From assembly GCA_033283325.1 (NCBI GenBank), contig JAWMQO010000003.1:62001-126000 (forward strand): DNA of 64,000 nucleotides, read 5' to 3'. Within the stretch, counting starts at the first letter, position 1. Each line of letters opens with the position of its first letter. The translations under genes were made by a program, and so were the position numbers. The notes under the pieces were generated by a model. It worked only from the letters and a program-made list of their open reading frames with translations. It made no database searches and was not told where the DNA came from. The stretch comes from Mangrovimicrobium sp033283325. GTDB taxonomy: Bacteria > Pseudomonadota > Gammaproteobacteria > Pseudomonadales > Halieaceae. Shown one piece after another: positions 16,778 through 24,814 of the stretch.

Positions 16778-18025
16778 ATGCGCAGTTTCCTGCCACTCAT
16801 TCGCGCCGAATGGCCATTGCTGCTGTTCGGCTTCAGTATGATGTTCTGTTCCAGCTTCGGACAGACCTTTTTTATCGGCCTGTTCAGTGGCGCCATCCGC
16901 GAGGACCTGGGCCTCAGCCACGGCGATTTCGGCGCCATCTACTCCGCGGCGACACTCGCCAGCGCTGTCGTGCTGGTCTGGAGCGGCGCGCTCATCGATC
17001 GCCTGGACCTGCGCCTGTACACCTGCCTGGTGGCGCTGGGTCTCGCCCTCGGCTGCGTGATGCTCGCGCTCAGCCACGGTCCGGTGATGCTCCTGCTGGC
17101 GATCTTCGCCCTGCGCCACCTCGGCCAGGGCCTGCTCGGCCTCTCGGGACCCACCGCCACCATGCGCTACCTCACCCGGGAGCGCGGCAAGGGCAACGCA
17201 CTGGTGGGCATGGGCTACTCACTGGGCGAGGCGCTGCTGCCCTCCATCGCCATCGGCCTGCTGGCCTGGCTCAGCTGGCGGCAGTCCTGGCTGGCATGGG
17301 GCGCCCTGGTGCTGGTACTTGCCCCGCTGCTGAGCCTGTGGACCCTGCGCGAGCAGGGCAGCCGGCACGCCTCGTATCTGCAGGCGCTGCGAGACGAGGC
17401 CGGCAATCCGGCTCAGGGGGTCCAGCGCCAGTGGACCCGCAGCGAGGTCATCCGCGACCCGCTCCTCTACATGTTCCTGCCCGCCCTGCTGGCGCAACCC
17501 ATGCTGTTTACCGGTTTCATCTTCCACCAGGTACAACTGGTGGAAGAAAAGCACTGGGATCTGGGCGCCTGGGCCCAGCTGTTCGTCTTCTACGCCTTCG
17601 TGAACGTTATCTGTAAACTGTTTTCCGGTGTCCTGATCGACCGCTTCGGCGCGGTGCGCGCGGCGCCGCTGGTCTGCCTGCCGATGGGGCTCGGCCTGCT
17701 GGTGCTGGGCATGTCCGACAGTTTCCTTGCGGCCTGGGGCTTCATGGGCCTGATGGCGGTCTCCGTCGGCGCCTACTCCACCCTGTCTTCCCCATTCTAC
17801 TCGGAGATGTACGGCACGCTGCACCTGGGCTCGATCAAGTCCTTCACCGCCGCCACCATGGTTTTCGCCACCGCGGTGGCACCACTGGCGATGGGTTGGC
17901 TGATCGACCTCGGCGTCAGCCTCGCCAGCATGGCCTTTATCGCCGCGGCCTACACCGTGCTCGCCAGCCTGCTGGCACGCTCCGCCGCGCGGCGCTGGCA
18001 GCGCTCCAGCGCGGCGGCGCCCTGA
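16778..18025 (+). CDS. Major facilitator superfamily transporter
   Basis: 415 residues with about 12 hydrophobic segments and a strong ribosome binding site (GGGGAGG). The loop after segment 2 reads GALIDRLDLRLYT, the MFS motif A position, and a second copy after segment 8 reads GVLIDRFGAVRA, showing the internal duplication. No substrate can be named. It is not clearly operonic: isocitrate dehydrogenase lies divergently upstream, and the phosphoribosyltransferase gene is convergent after a 16-base gap with a small CCGCCG/CGGCGG hairpin. Confidence 0.85.
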   Translation: MRSFLPLIRAEWPLLLFGFSMMFCSSFGQTFFIGLFSGAIREDLGLSHGDFGAIYSAATLASAVVLVWSGALIDRLDLRLYTCLVALGLALGCVMLALSHGPVMLLLAIFALRHLGQGLLGLSGPTATMRYLTRERGKGNALVGMGYSLGEALLPSIAIGLLAWLSWRQSWLAWGALVLVLAPLLSLWTLREQGSRHASYLQALRDEAGNPAQGVQRQWTRSEVIRDPLLYMFLPALLAQPMLFTGFIFHQVQLVEEKHWDLGAWAQLFVFYAFVNVICKLFSGVLIDRFGAVRAAPLVCLPMGLGLLVLGMSDSFLAAWGFMGLMAVSVGAYSTLSSPFYSEMYGTLHLGSIKSFTAATMVFATAVAPLAMGWLIDLGVSLASMAFIAAAYTVLASLLARSAARRWQRSSAAAP

Positions 18026-18041
18026 CCCGCCGTCCGGCGGT

Positions 18042-18623
18042 TCAACTACCTTCGCGGCGGATCGATTCCAGGCAATCCACCAGGGGCTGGGCAACGCGCC
18101 CCTTGCCAGCGCTGATCTCCTCGATGGGTATCCCCTTCAGCTCGTGGGGAAAGACCAGCCAGTCCTCCGTCTCGTGCAGGTGGTAATCCGGGCGCATGTC
18201 GGTGACGTTCTTGCCTGGCTTGAACCAGGGGCAGGCGATCCTGATCGTAGCGGGCAGGTTGCGCCGGCAGGTCTTCTGCAGAGCCTCGACGACGGCGCGC
18301 ATGCTGCGCCCCGAATCGAAAACGTCATCGACCAGCAGCATCTTGTCCTCGGCATTGGCGTTGTCGGCGATGTACTGCAGGCCGTGCACGCGGATCTCCC
18401 TGTTCTGCTGGTCGAGGCCGGTATAGCTGGAGGTGCGAATAGCGATGTGATCCGTGGAGACGCCCACGTACTCGAGGAATTCCTGGACCGCGATGGCCAC
18501 GGGCGTGCCGCCGCGCCACACCCCGACGATGATATTAGGCCTGAAACCGCTGTCGTAGATGCGCTTGGCCAAGAGGTAAGAGTCGTGGAGCAGATCGTCG
18601 GCGTTGAGGTAAATCTTGTTCAA
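18042..18623 (-). CDS. Purine-type phosphoribosyltransferase
   Basis: 193 residues if started at the TTG preceded by GGGAGG; a 214-residue version from an upstream ATG is possible. The PRPP-binding loop is MLLVDDVFDSGRSM (about residues 94-107) and an earlier loop reads VGVWRGGTPVA. The late segment WLVFPHE resembles hypoxanthine and xanthine-guanine phosphoribosyltransferases. It probably salvages a purine base, but the exact substrate is not decided by sequence. Confidence 0.8.
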   Translation of the reverse strand: MNKIYLNADDLLHDSYLLAKRIYDSGFRPNIIVGVWRGGTPVAIAVQEFLEYVGVSTDHIAIRTSSYTGLDQQNREIRVHGLQYIADNANAEDKMLLVDDVFDSGRSMRAVVEALQKTCRRNLPATIRIACPWFKPGKNVTDMRPDYHLHETEDWLVFPHELKGIPIEEISAGKGRVAQPLVDCLESIRREGS

Positions 18624-18713
18624 GGGCTGCCTCCCGTTGCTACCCGCAGTTCGCTTCCTGCCTTTTATCTTGGACCAGGCGCTCAAGCGATGGCCAGTAA
18701 TTTCTGCGAAGAG

Positions 18714-19838
18714 CTAGAAATCGAAGCCCGCCTGGGCGGGTGGCACGTCCTCCACCTGCCCAGGCGCAGGGCTGGCCGAGGGGGCCGGCTCGAAGCCCGA
18801 CACGGTCAGGCCCAGCAACCTTACACCCCGAGCGACGGGCAGGAGCCCCGCGAGGATTTCCTGCCCCGCGGTGTCGAGTGCAAGCCTGTCACGGACTGGT
18901 TCCGCGAATGAGCGCGCCCGGGTAATCTGGCGAAAATCGTTGTATTTCAGCTTCAGGGTCACGGTGCGACCGCGTGCGGCGTGCTTCTCCACCCGCTGCC
19001 AGAGCGTGGTGGCTATGTCTGCCAGGGCAGCGCGCAGCGCCGCGTCTTCCTGCAGGTCCTCCGGGTAGGTGCGCTCCGCCCCGATTGATTTGCGGACGCG
19101 ACCGGTTTTCACCTGGCGTTCGTCAATGCCGCGGCTGGCGTGGTAGAGGTAATCCGCCGACTTGCCGAAATGCTCGCGCAGGAACTCCAGCTCCCGGGCC
19201 CGCAGGTCGCCACCGTTGTGGATACCGAGCCGTGCCATCTTTTCCGCGGTTCTCGGGCCGACACCATAGAAGCGCCGTATCGGCAGACCGGCGACAAAGG
19301 CGGGGCCCTGCTGGGGCCGCACCACGCAGATTCCGTCGGGCTTGTTCTGGTCCGAAGCGACCTTGGCCAGGAACTTGTTGTAGCTGACACCGGCGCTGGC
19401 GGTCAGCCCTGTTTCCTCGCGGATCTGTGCGCGGATCAGCTCCGCGATCGCGGTGGCGCTGCCTACTCCCGCGTCGTCCCGGCTCACGTCGAGGTAGGCC
19501 TCGTCCAGGGACAGGGGTTCGATGAGAGAGGTATAGCGGCGAAAAATCCCGTGAATCTGCTGCGAAACCGCCCTGTAAACCTCGAAACGGGGTTTGACGA
19601 AGAGCAGTTCCGGGCAGCGCCGCTTCGCCGTTACCGAGGGCATCGCCGAGCGTACCCCGAAAGCCCGCGCCTCGTAACTCGCCGCCGCCACCACCCCCCG
19701 GGCGGAACTGCCGCCCACCGCCACAGGCCGGCCACGAAGTTCCGGGTTATCGCGCTGCTCGACGCTGGCGAAGAAGGCGTCCATGTCGATATGGATCACC
19801 TTTCGCTGGCCGCCCGGATCACTCACCGGTGGAGGCAT
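18714..19838 (-). CDS. dinB: DNA polymerase IV (Y family)
   Basis: 374 residues from the ATG giving MPPPVSDPGGQRKVIHIDMDAF; longer in-frame starts would overlap ung. Catalytic acids lie in HIDMDAFFASVE and LSLDEAYLDVS. Helix-hairpin-helix and little-finger parts follow (RFYGVGPRTAEKMARLGI). The protein replicates past lesions with low fidelity. The C-terminal end is proline- and alanine-rich and lacks an obvious QLxLF clamp motif. It lies 34 bases after ung on the same strand, so both repair genes may be co-transcribed. Confidence 0.93.
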   Translation of the reverse strand: MPPPVSDPGGQRKVIHIDMDAFFASVEQRDNPELRGRPVAVGGSSARGVVAAASYEARAFGVRSAMPSVTAKRRCPELLFVKPRFEVYRAVSQQIHGIFRRYTSLIEPLSLDEAYLDVSRDDAGVGSATAIAELIRAQIREETGLTASAGVSYNKFLAKVASDQNKPDGICVVRPQQGPAFVAGLPIRRFYGVGPRTAEKMARLGIHNGGDLRARELEFLREHFGKSADYLYHASRGIDERQVKTGRVRKSIGAERTYPEDLQEDAALRAALADIATTLWQRVEKHAARGRTVTLKLKYNDFRQITRARSFAEPVRDRLALDTAGQEILAGLLPVARGVRLLGLTVSGFEPAPSASPAPGQVEDVPPAQAGFDF

Positions 19839-19872
19839 GGCCCCGGGAGCGGGCCCTGAAGCATGCAGGCGC

Positions 19873-20577
19873 TCACGGGCTTTCAGGCAGTGACCAGTCG
19901 ATCGCCGCCTCCCCGCGGCCCTCCAGGTAATCGTTCGCCGCACGAAAATGCCCGCAACCGAAAAAGCCGCGGTGCGCCGACAGCGGCGAGGGGTGCGGCG
20001 CCTTCAGCACACAGTGGCGGTCGCCGTCGATGATCGCTCCCTTGCGCTGGGCGTATGCCCCCCAGAGCATGAACACCACGCCCTCCTTCTCCCGGTTGAT
20101 GGTATCGATCACCCGGTCGGTAAAAGCCTCCCAGCCCTTGCCCTGGTGCGAGGCCGCCTGGCCCGCCTGCACGGTCAACACGCTGTTGAGCAGGAGCACG
20201 CCGCGATCGGCCCAGGCGGTGAGGCAACCGTGGGCGGGAATCGGCAAACCGAGTTCGGCGTGAATCTCCTTGTAGATATTCTGCAGCGACGGCGGTATCG
20301 CCACGCCGGGGCGAACCGAGAAGCACAGGCCGTGAGCCTGGTCCGGACCGTGGTAAGGGTCCTGGCCCAGGATGACCACCTTCACCGCCGGCAGCGGTGT
20401 GTGGGCAAAGGCATTGAAGTATTCGCTGCCAGCGGGGAAAATGCGCCTCCCTTGCCGCTTCTCCTCCCGCAGGAAGTCGCGCAGGTGCTGCATGTAGGGC
20501 TGTTCGAATTCCGGGGCAAGTCGCGCCAGCCAACTCGGCTCGAGCCTGACCTGCCCCGCTGCTGCGCCTTCGCTCAT
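19873..20577 (-). CDS. ung: Uracil-DNA glycosylase
   Basis: 234 residues from an ATG with AGGAGAG upstream. Family 1 motifs are GQDPYHGPDQAHGL (catalytic Asp) and HPSPLSAHRGF (transition-state His). It removes uracil from DNA to start base-excision repair. A longer frame upstream is open but carries no family sequence. It is followed by dinB on the same strand and is divergent from the GDT1-family gene. Confidence 0.96.
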   Translation of the reverse strand: MSEGAAAGQVRLEPSWLARLAPEFEQPYMQHLRDFLREEKRQGRRIFPAGSEYFNAFAHTPLPAVKVVILGQDPYHGPDQAHGLCFSVRPGVAIPPSLQNIYKEIHAELGLPIPAHGCLTAWADRGVLLLNSVLTVQAGQAASHQGKGWEAFTDRVIDTINREKEGVVFMLWGAYAQRKGAIIDGDRHCVLKAPHPSPLSAHRGFFGCGHFRAANDYLEGRGEAAIDWSLPESP

Positions 20578-20736
20578 TTGCCTCTCCTGTGTCGGGCCCG
20601 TTTCGGAATAAAGAACCGGAATAAAATGCCGGAAAAAGTGCCGGAGTAGCGCCGGGAAACACCGCTCCGCGCACCGCGCCACTATAGCTGCAGCGGAGAC
20701 ATTGATGAACCGCCCCGGCGGCAAGCAAAGGAATTT

Positions 20737-21291
20737 ATGGACGCATTCGTCACCTCAACACTGACCGTCGCCCTGGCGGAAATCGGCGACAAGACACAAC
20801 TGCTATCGCTTTTCCTCGCCACCCGCTTTCGCAACAAGTGGGCGATCATCGCCGGCATCCTGGTGGCAACCCTGTTCAACCACGGTGTTTCCGCCTGGCT
20901 GGGCGACTGGATCAGCCAGTACCTGCAGAGCGATATCGGCCAGTGGCTCATCGGCAGCAGTTTCATCCTGCTGGGCCTGTGGCTGCTGATCCCCGACAAG
21001 GACGACAGCGAGGACTCCGCACTGGAGCGCTACGGGGCTTTCGTGGCTACGACGGTTCTGTTTTTCTTCGCCGAGATTGGCGACAAGACGCAGGTGGCGA
21101 CGGTGCTGCTCGGCGCCCAGTTCAGCGATGTGCTCTGGGTCACTGTCGGTACTACCCTGGGCATGCTGGCGGCCAATGTCCCGGTGGTTTTCGCCGGTGA
21201 CTACATCATGCAGCGAATCCCGCTGAAAACGGCCCACCTCATCGCCGCACTCGCCTTCATCGCGGTGGGCATCTGGCAAATCGCGGCGTAA
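20737..21291 (+). CDS. TMEM165/GDT1-family manganese exporter
   Basis: 184 residues with six predicted membrane segments in two repeats. Each repeat carries the family signature: EIGDKTQLLSLFLATRF (near residue 14) and EIGDKTQVATVLLGAQF (near residue 109). Bacterial members such as MneA of Vibrio export Mn2+. No riboswitch such as yybP-ykoY is visible in the 160 bases upstream. Confidence 0.88.
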   Translation: MDAFVTSTLTVALAEIGDKTQLLSLFLATRFRNKWAIIAGILVATLFNHGVSAWLGDWISQYLQSDIGQWLIGSSFILLGLWLLIPDKDDSEDSALERYGAFVATTVLFFFAEIGDKTQVATVLLGAQFSDVLWVTVGTTLGMLAANVPVVFAGDYIMQRIPLKTAHLIAALAFIAVGIWQIAA

Positions 21292-21376
21292 TCGCCCCGA
21301 CCTTCGAGCGCGCCTTCCCCGAAATTACCAGGTGCAGCAGTCCAGCGCTGTCAAATGGCACAGGCAGAGGACTGGG

Positions 21377-21476
21377 CACGCCAAAGGGCTTCCCGAAAAC
21401 GTCCGAGACCATGGATGGTCGAGGCCGAGCTGCCATGGATGGCGCTTTTGCGGTTTTCGGGAAGCCCTGTGGCGTG
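21377..21476 (-). repeat. Long hairpin element E3 (minus orientation)
   Basis: Arms 21377-21400 and 21453-21476 pair at 23 of 24 positions. On the minus strand the 52-nt core reads CGCAAAAGCG, hairpin GCCA-TCCA-TGGC, AGCTCG, then hairpin GACCA-TCCA-TGGTC. It aligns without gaps to the core of the copy at 21537, and the one change in the second small stem (A-T to G-C) keeps pairing. It lies in the 373-base gap between the convergent manganese exporter and F420 genes; bases 21292-21376 show nothing else. Confidence 0.88.
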
Positions 21477-21480
21477 TTCA

Positions 21481-21534
21481 GGCCGGGTTCGGGAGCACCG
21501 CAGTCTGTGAGTGCAGGTACTCCGAACACCGGCC
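21481..21534. repeat. Imperfect hairpin between E3 and E4
   Basis: Arms 21481-21495 and 21520-21534 pair over about 14 bp with one bulge on each side (GGCCGGGTTCGGGAG against CTCCGAACACCGGCC). The 24-nt loop can extend the stem through ACCGCA and TGC-A-GGT. It lacks the AAAGCG core. It sits directly between two typed hairpin elements, so the gap is an almost continuous array of three hairpins. Confidence 0.55.
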
Positions 21535-21536
21535 CA

Positions 21537-21640
21537 AATGACGCGCGCGCCCTCCCCGGGACCGCAAAAGCGCCGTCCATGGCAGCTCGTGTACGGCCAT
21601 CCATGGCCTCCCACGTCCCGGGGAGGGCGCGCGCGTCATT
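21537..21640 (+). repeat. Long hairpin element E4 (perfect 26-bp arms)
   Basis: Arms 21537-21562 and 21615-21640 are perfect 26-bp inverted repeats, very GC-rich. The core (21563-21614) reads CGCAAAAGCG, hairpin GCCG-TCCA-TGGC, AGCTCG, then hairpin GGCCA-TCCA-TGGCC. Orientation is opposite to the copy at 21377. The far arm ends 25 bases from the stop of the CofCGH gene, so it could also affect its 3' end. Confidence 0.9.
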
Positions 21641-21664
21641 CGGTCCTGGCTTGGGTGCCAGCCG

Positions 21665-24600
21665 TCAATCACAGGCCGCCAGGGGGAAAACCTGGGAGAA
21701 AGCCGGCGCGATATTTCTCGGGTCCAGCGCAGCATCGATCAGCTTGATGCGCTGGAGCTTCCCGGCGGACTGGTTCTCCGGCTCCGCCAGCGGCGCCGCG
21801 TTGAAGGCCGCGAGGCGGCGTTCCGGGGCGACGTCGCCGTAACGGGTGTTGCGCATGCGCGGCGTGCGCCCGAGGCGGCGGATGAGTGCTTCCATGTGCG
21901 CTGGCGGCCACTCCTGGCCGTGGCTGGAACCCGCTGCCCGGGTGATCGACTCGTTCATCAGGGTGCCGCCGAGGTCGTTGGCCCCCGCGCCGAGACAGGC
22001 GATGACGCCCTCCTCGCCCATCTTTACCCAGGAAGTCTGGATGTTGTCGATCAGGCCGTGAAAGACCAGCCGGGACACCGCGTGCATCAGCACCGCCTCG
22101 CGGAAGGTCGGTCCCTTGCGCGCGCGGCCCTTGAGGTACATCGGTGCTTCCATGTGGACGAAGGGCAGCGGCACGAATTCGGTGAATCCACCGCTGGAAG
22201 CCTGCAGTTCGCGGATCTTCAGGAGGTGCTGGGCCCAGTGCCGCGGCGCTTCGATATGCCCGTACATTACCGTCGCTGTGGTGCGGAAACCGACCCGGTG
22301 GGCCGCCGCCATGACGTCGAGCCACTGGCCGCTATCGAGCTTGTCCGGGCACAGTTCGGCGCGCACCTCGTCGTCGAGCACTTCCGCCGCGGTGCCCGGG
22401 AGGGTGTCCAGGCCGGCGGCTTTCAGTTCACGCAGAAATTCCTCGAGTGATACGCCCAGGGTCTGGGCTCCCTGCCACACTTCCAGCGGCGAAAAGGCAT
22501 GGATGTGCATTCCGGGCGTCGCGCTGCCCACGGTGCGCAGGATGTCGAGGTAGGTCTGGCCGGTGTAATCGGGGTGGATGCCGCCCTGCATGCACACTTC
22601 TGTTGCCCCGCGCTCCCAGGCCTCGCTGCAGCGGCGGGCGATTTCCTCGCCGCTGATATCGTAGGGTCGACCGCGCAGGTTCTCACTCAATTTACCCTTG
22701 GAAAACGCGCAGAACTGGCACTTGAAATAGCAGACGTTGGTGTAGTTGATATTGCGGTTGACCACGTAGCTGACCGACTCCCCCGCCACCTGCCGGCGCA
22801 GGCGGTCCGCCTGCGCCGCCAGCCAGCCGAACTCCGGGCCGCGCACGGCGAAGAGCCTCTCGATATCGGCCCCGGCAAGCCCCGCACCCGCCTCGCAGCG
22901 GCTGAGGATATCGCGCAGCTCGCCGGGAATCGCCGCATCCGCGGGCGGGCTCTCCAGCAGCTCGCTCTCCAGCGCGGGAATCGGCATGCCCTCCCCCGGG
23001 ACCCAGTTGTCGCGGCGGGCGAAACCACTGGCGTCGGAATGGGCCATGACGGCGCCGCGCAGCGCCGGGTCGAGCCAGCGCTGTGCCTCCCGGGCATAGG
23101 CCGGGTAGATGGTCAGGCGCTGGTCGAGGAATTTACCCGCGGCTGCGGTCTCCCGGGCCAGCTGCTCGAGGTGCGGCCAGGGCGCCTCCGGGTTGACGTG
23201 GTCCGGGGTCAGGGGGGAGACACCGCCCCAATCGTTGATGCCCGCGGCGACGAGCCTTTCGAGCACGCCGGGGCTGAGATTGGGCGGCGCCTGGATGTTC
23301 ATGGCGGGGCCGAATATGAGCCGGGCCACCGCGATGGTCCACAACAGCTCGCCGAGCTCCGGTTCCGGCGCGCTGGCCATGAGGGTGTTCGGCTTGGCGC
23401 GGAAGTTCTGCACGATCACTTCCTGCAGGTGGCCGTGGCGCAGGTGGGCCTCGCGCAGGGCCAGCAGTGACTCGATGCGTTCGACACGGGTCTCGCCGAT
23501 GCCGATCAGGATGCCGGAGGTAAAAGGCACCCCGGCCTGCCCGGCACGGTCGATGGTCGCCAGGCGCGCCGCCGGCTGTTTGTCCGGTGAACCGTAGTGG
23601 GGCATGCCTTTTTCACACAGGCGCGGTGACGCGGATTCGAGCATGATGCCCATGGAGGCGCTGACCGGCCGCAGCATGGCGATCTCCTCCTCGCTCATGC
23701 AGCCGGCGTTGATGTGCGGGAGCAGGCCGGTCTCTTCCAGCACCCGCTCCGCGACATGGCGTACATACTCCAGGGTACTGCCAAAACCCATCCCGGCCAG
23801 CGCCTCGCGCGCCGTGGCATATCGTAGTTCGGGCTTCTCCCCGAGGGTGAACAGCGCTTCCTGGCAACCCCGGGCCGCGCCCTGCCGGCACAGTTCGAGG
23901 ACTTCCTCCACCGGCATGTAGGGCTGCTCGATGCGCTTCGGGGTGCGCGCGAATGTGCAGTAATGGCAGACATCCCGGCACAGGTGTGTCAGGGGAATGA
24001 AGACCTTGCGCGAGTAGGTGAGAACATTGCCGTGGCTGCCGTCGCGCAGGCGGGCCGCGAGATCGAGCAGGGCCTCCAGATCTTCCTCCTGTGCCAGGCC
24101 CAGCGCTTCCATCCGGGTGGGCAGCGCCCCCTCCAGCAAGCGGGCTCCCAGCCTGTCGAGGGCGACCGGCGCGGCGATCCCGAGCTCCGGCAGCAGTGCA
24201 GCAGTATGCGGGCCCAGGCCTTCCAGGCCGGGCAAAGCGCTGAGGTCCCCGGCACCGTCCACGTCCAGCGCGATGCCGGGGGATTCCAGCAGCAATGCCT
24301 GCAGTCCAACCTCGACAGCGGCCTCCCGGTGGCGGGCACAACTGCCCGGGCCGAAATGCAGCGCGGGGATTCTGCCTGCGGGAAAGGCGAGCAGGTTGGT
24401 CCCCTCACCCGCGGCGTCGGCACCGATCACCAGGCTGTCCGCAGGGCTGGCCAGCAGCGCATCGATATCCGCGGGCCGCAGGCTCGGCAGGTCTGCGTGC
24501 AACACGACGACCCGCTCGCAATCGGCAGGGAGTTGCTTCAGCGCGGAGGACAGGAGGGTGTTGAGGTCAGCGCCCTCGAGCCCCGCCTCGTCGAGGAAAG

Positions 24601-24814
24601 CCAGGCCGCAATCGCGCGCCAGCTGCTGCGCGTCGTCGCCGCTGGAGAGCAGGGTAATCCGCGCAAGTCCCGGGTGGGCCCGCAGGCAGTCGAGCACGTC
24701 CCGGGCCATTGCCAGTGCCAGCCGCGCCCGCTGCGTCGAGTCCAGCGCCTTCGCCAGGCGACTCTTGCCGCCGTTTCCAGGTTTCAGCGCCACCAGCGCC
24801 TGTAGCTTGTTCAT
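21665..24814 (-). CDS. CofC-CofG-CofH fusion: F420 guanylyltransferase plus FO synthase
   Basis: 1049 residues in one open frame. Residues 1 to about 210 match CofC/FbiD, which activates a phospho-acid with GTP (KPGNGGKSRLAKAL, HADLPSLRPADID, HFGPGSCARHREAA). A linker follows (210-262). CofG spans about 263-590 with radical-SAM cysteines C279, C283 and C286 (CRDVCHYC). CofH spans about 640-1045 with C695, C699 and C702 (CYFKCQFC). CofG and CofH together make the deazaflavin FO from tyrosine and a ribityl-aminouracil. FbiC fusions of G and H are known; CofC fused in front is unusual. The start overlaps the cofD stop by one base (TAATG). Confidence 0.93.
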   Translation of the reverse strand: MNKLQALVALKPGNGGKSRLAKALDSTQRARLALAMARDVLDCLRAHPGLARITLLSSGDDAQQLARDCGLAFLDEAGLEGADLNTLLSSALKQLPADCERVVVLHADLPSLRPADIDALLASPADSLVIGADAAGEGTNLLAFPAGRIPALHFGPGSCARHREAAVEVGLQALLLESPGIALDVDGAGDLSALPGLEGLGPHTAALLPELGIAAPVALDRLGARLLEGALPTRMEALGLAQEEDLEALLDLAARLRDGSHGNVLTYSRKVFIPLTHLCRDVCHYCTFARTPKRIEQPYMPVEEVLELCRQGAARGCQEALFTLGEKPELRYATAREALAGMGFGSTLEYVRHVAERVLEETGLLPHINAGCMSEEEIAMLRPVSASMGIMLESASPRLCEKGMPHYGSPDKQPAARLATIDRAGQAGVPFTSGILIGIGETRVERIESLLALREAHLRHGHLQEVIVQNFRAKPNTLMASAPEPELGELLWTIAVARLIFGPAMNIQAPPNLSPGVLERLVAAGINDWGGVSPLTPDHVNPEAPWPHLEQLARETAAAGKFLDQRLTIYPAYAREAQRWLDPALRGAVMAHSDASGFARRDNWVPGEGMPIPALESELLESPPADAAIPGELRDILSRCEAGAGLAGADIERLFAVRGPEFGWLAAQADRLRRQVAGESVSYVVNRNINYTNVCYFKCQFCAFSKGKLSENLRGRPYDISGEEIARRCSEAWERGATEVCMQGGIHPDYTGQTYLDILRTVGSATPGMHIHAFSPLEVWQGAQTLGVSLEEFLRELKAAGLDTLPGTAAEVLDDEVRAELCPDKLDSGQWLDVMAAAHRVGFRTTATVMYGHIEAPRHWAQHLLKIRELQASSGGFTEFVPLPFVHMEAPMYLKGRARKGPTFREAVLMHAVSRLVFHGLIDNIQTSWVKMGEEGVIACLGAGANDLGGTLMNESITRAAGSSHGQEWPPAHMEALIRRLGRTPRMRNTRYGDVAPERRLAAFNAAPLAEPENQSAGKLQRIKLIDAALDPRNIAPAFSQVFPLAACD

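Noticed and set aside
21257..21842. Several short open frames over the hairpin array
   Set aside because: They read through the palindromic arms and cores on both strands, giving similar W/P/S/M-rich peptides; structure explains them better than coding.
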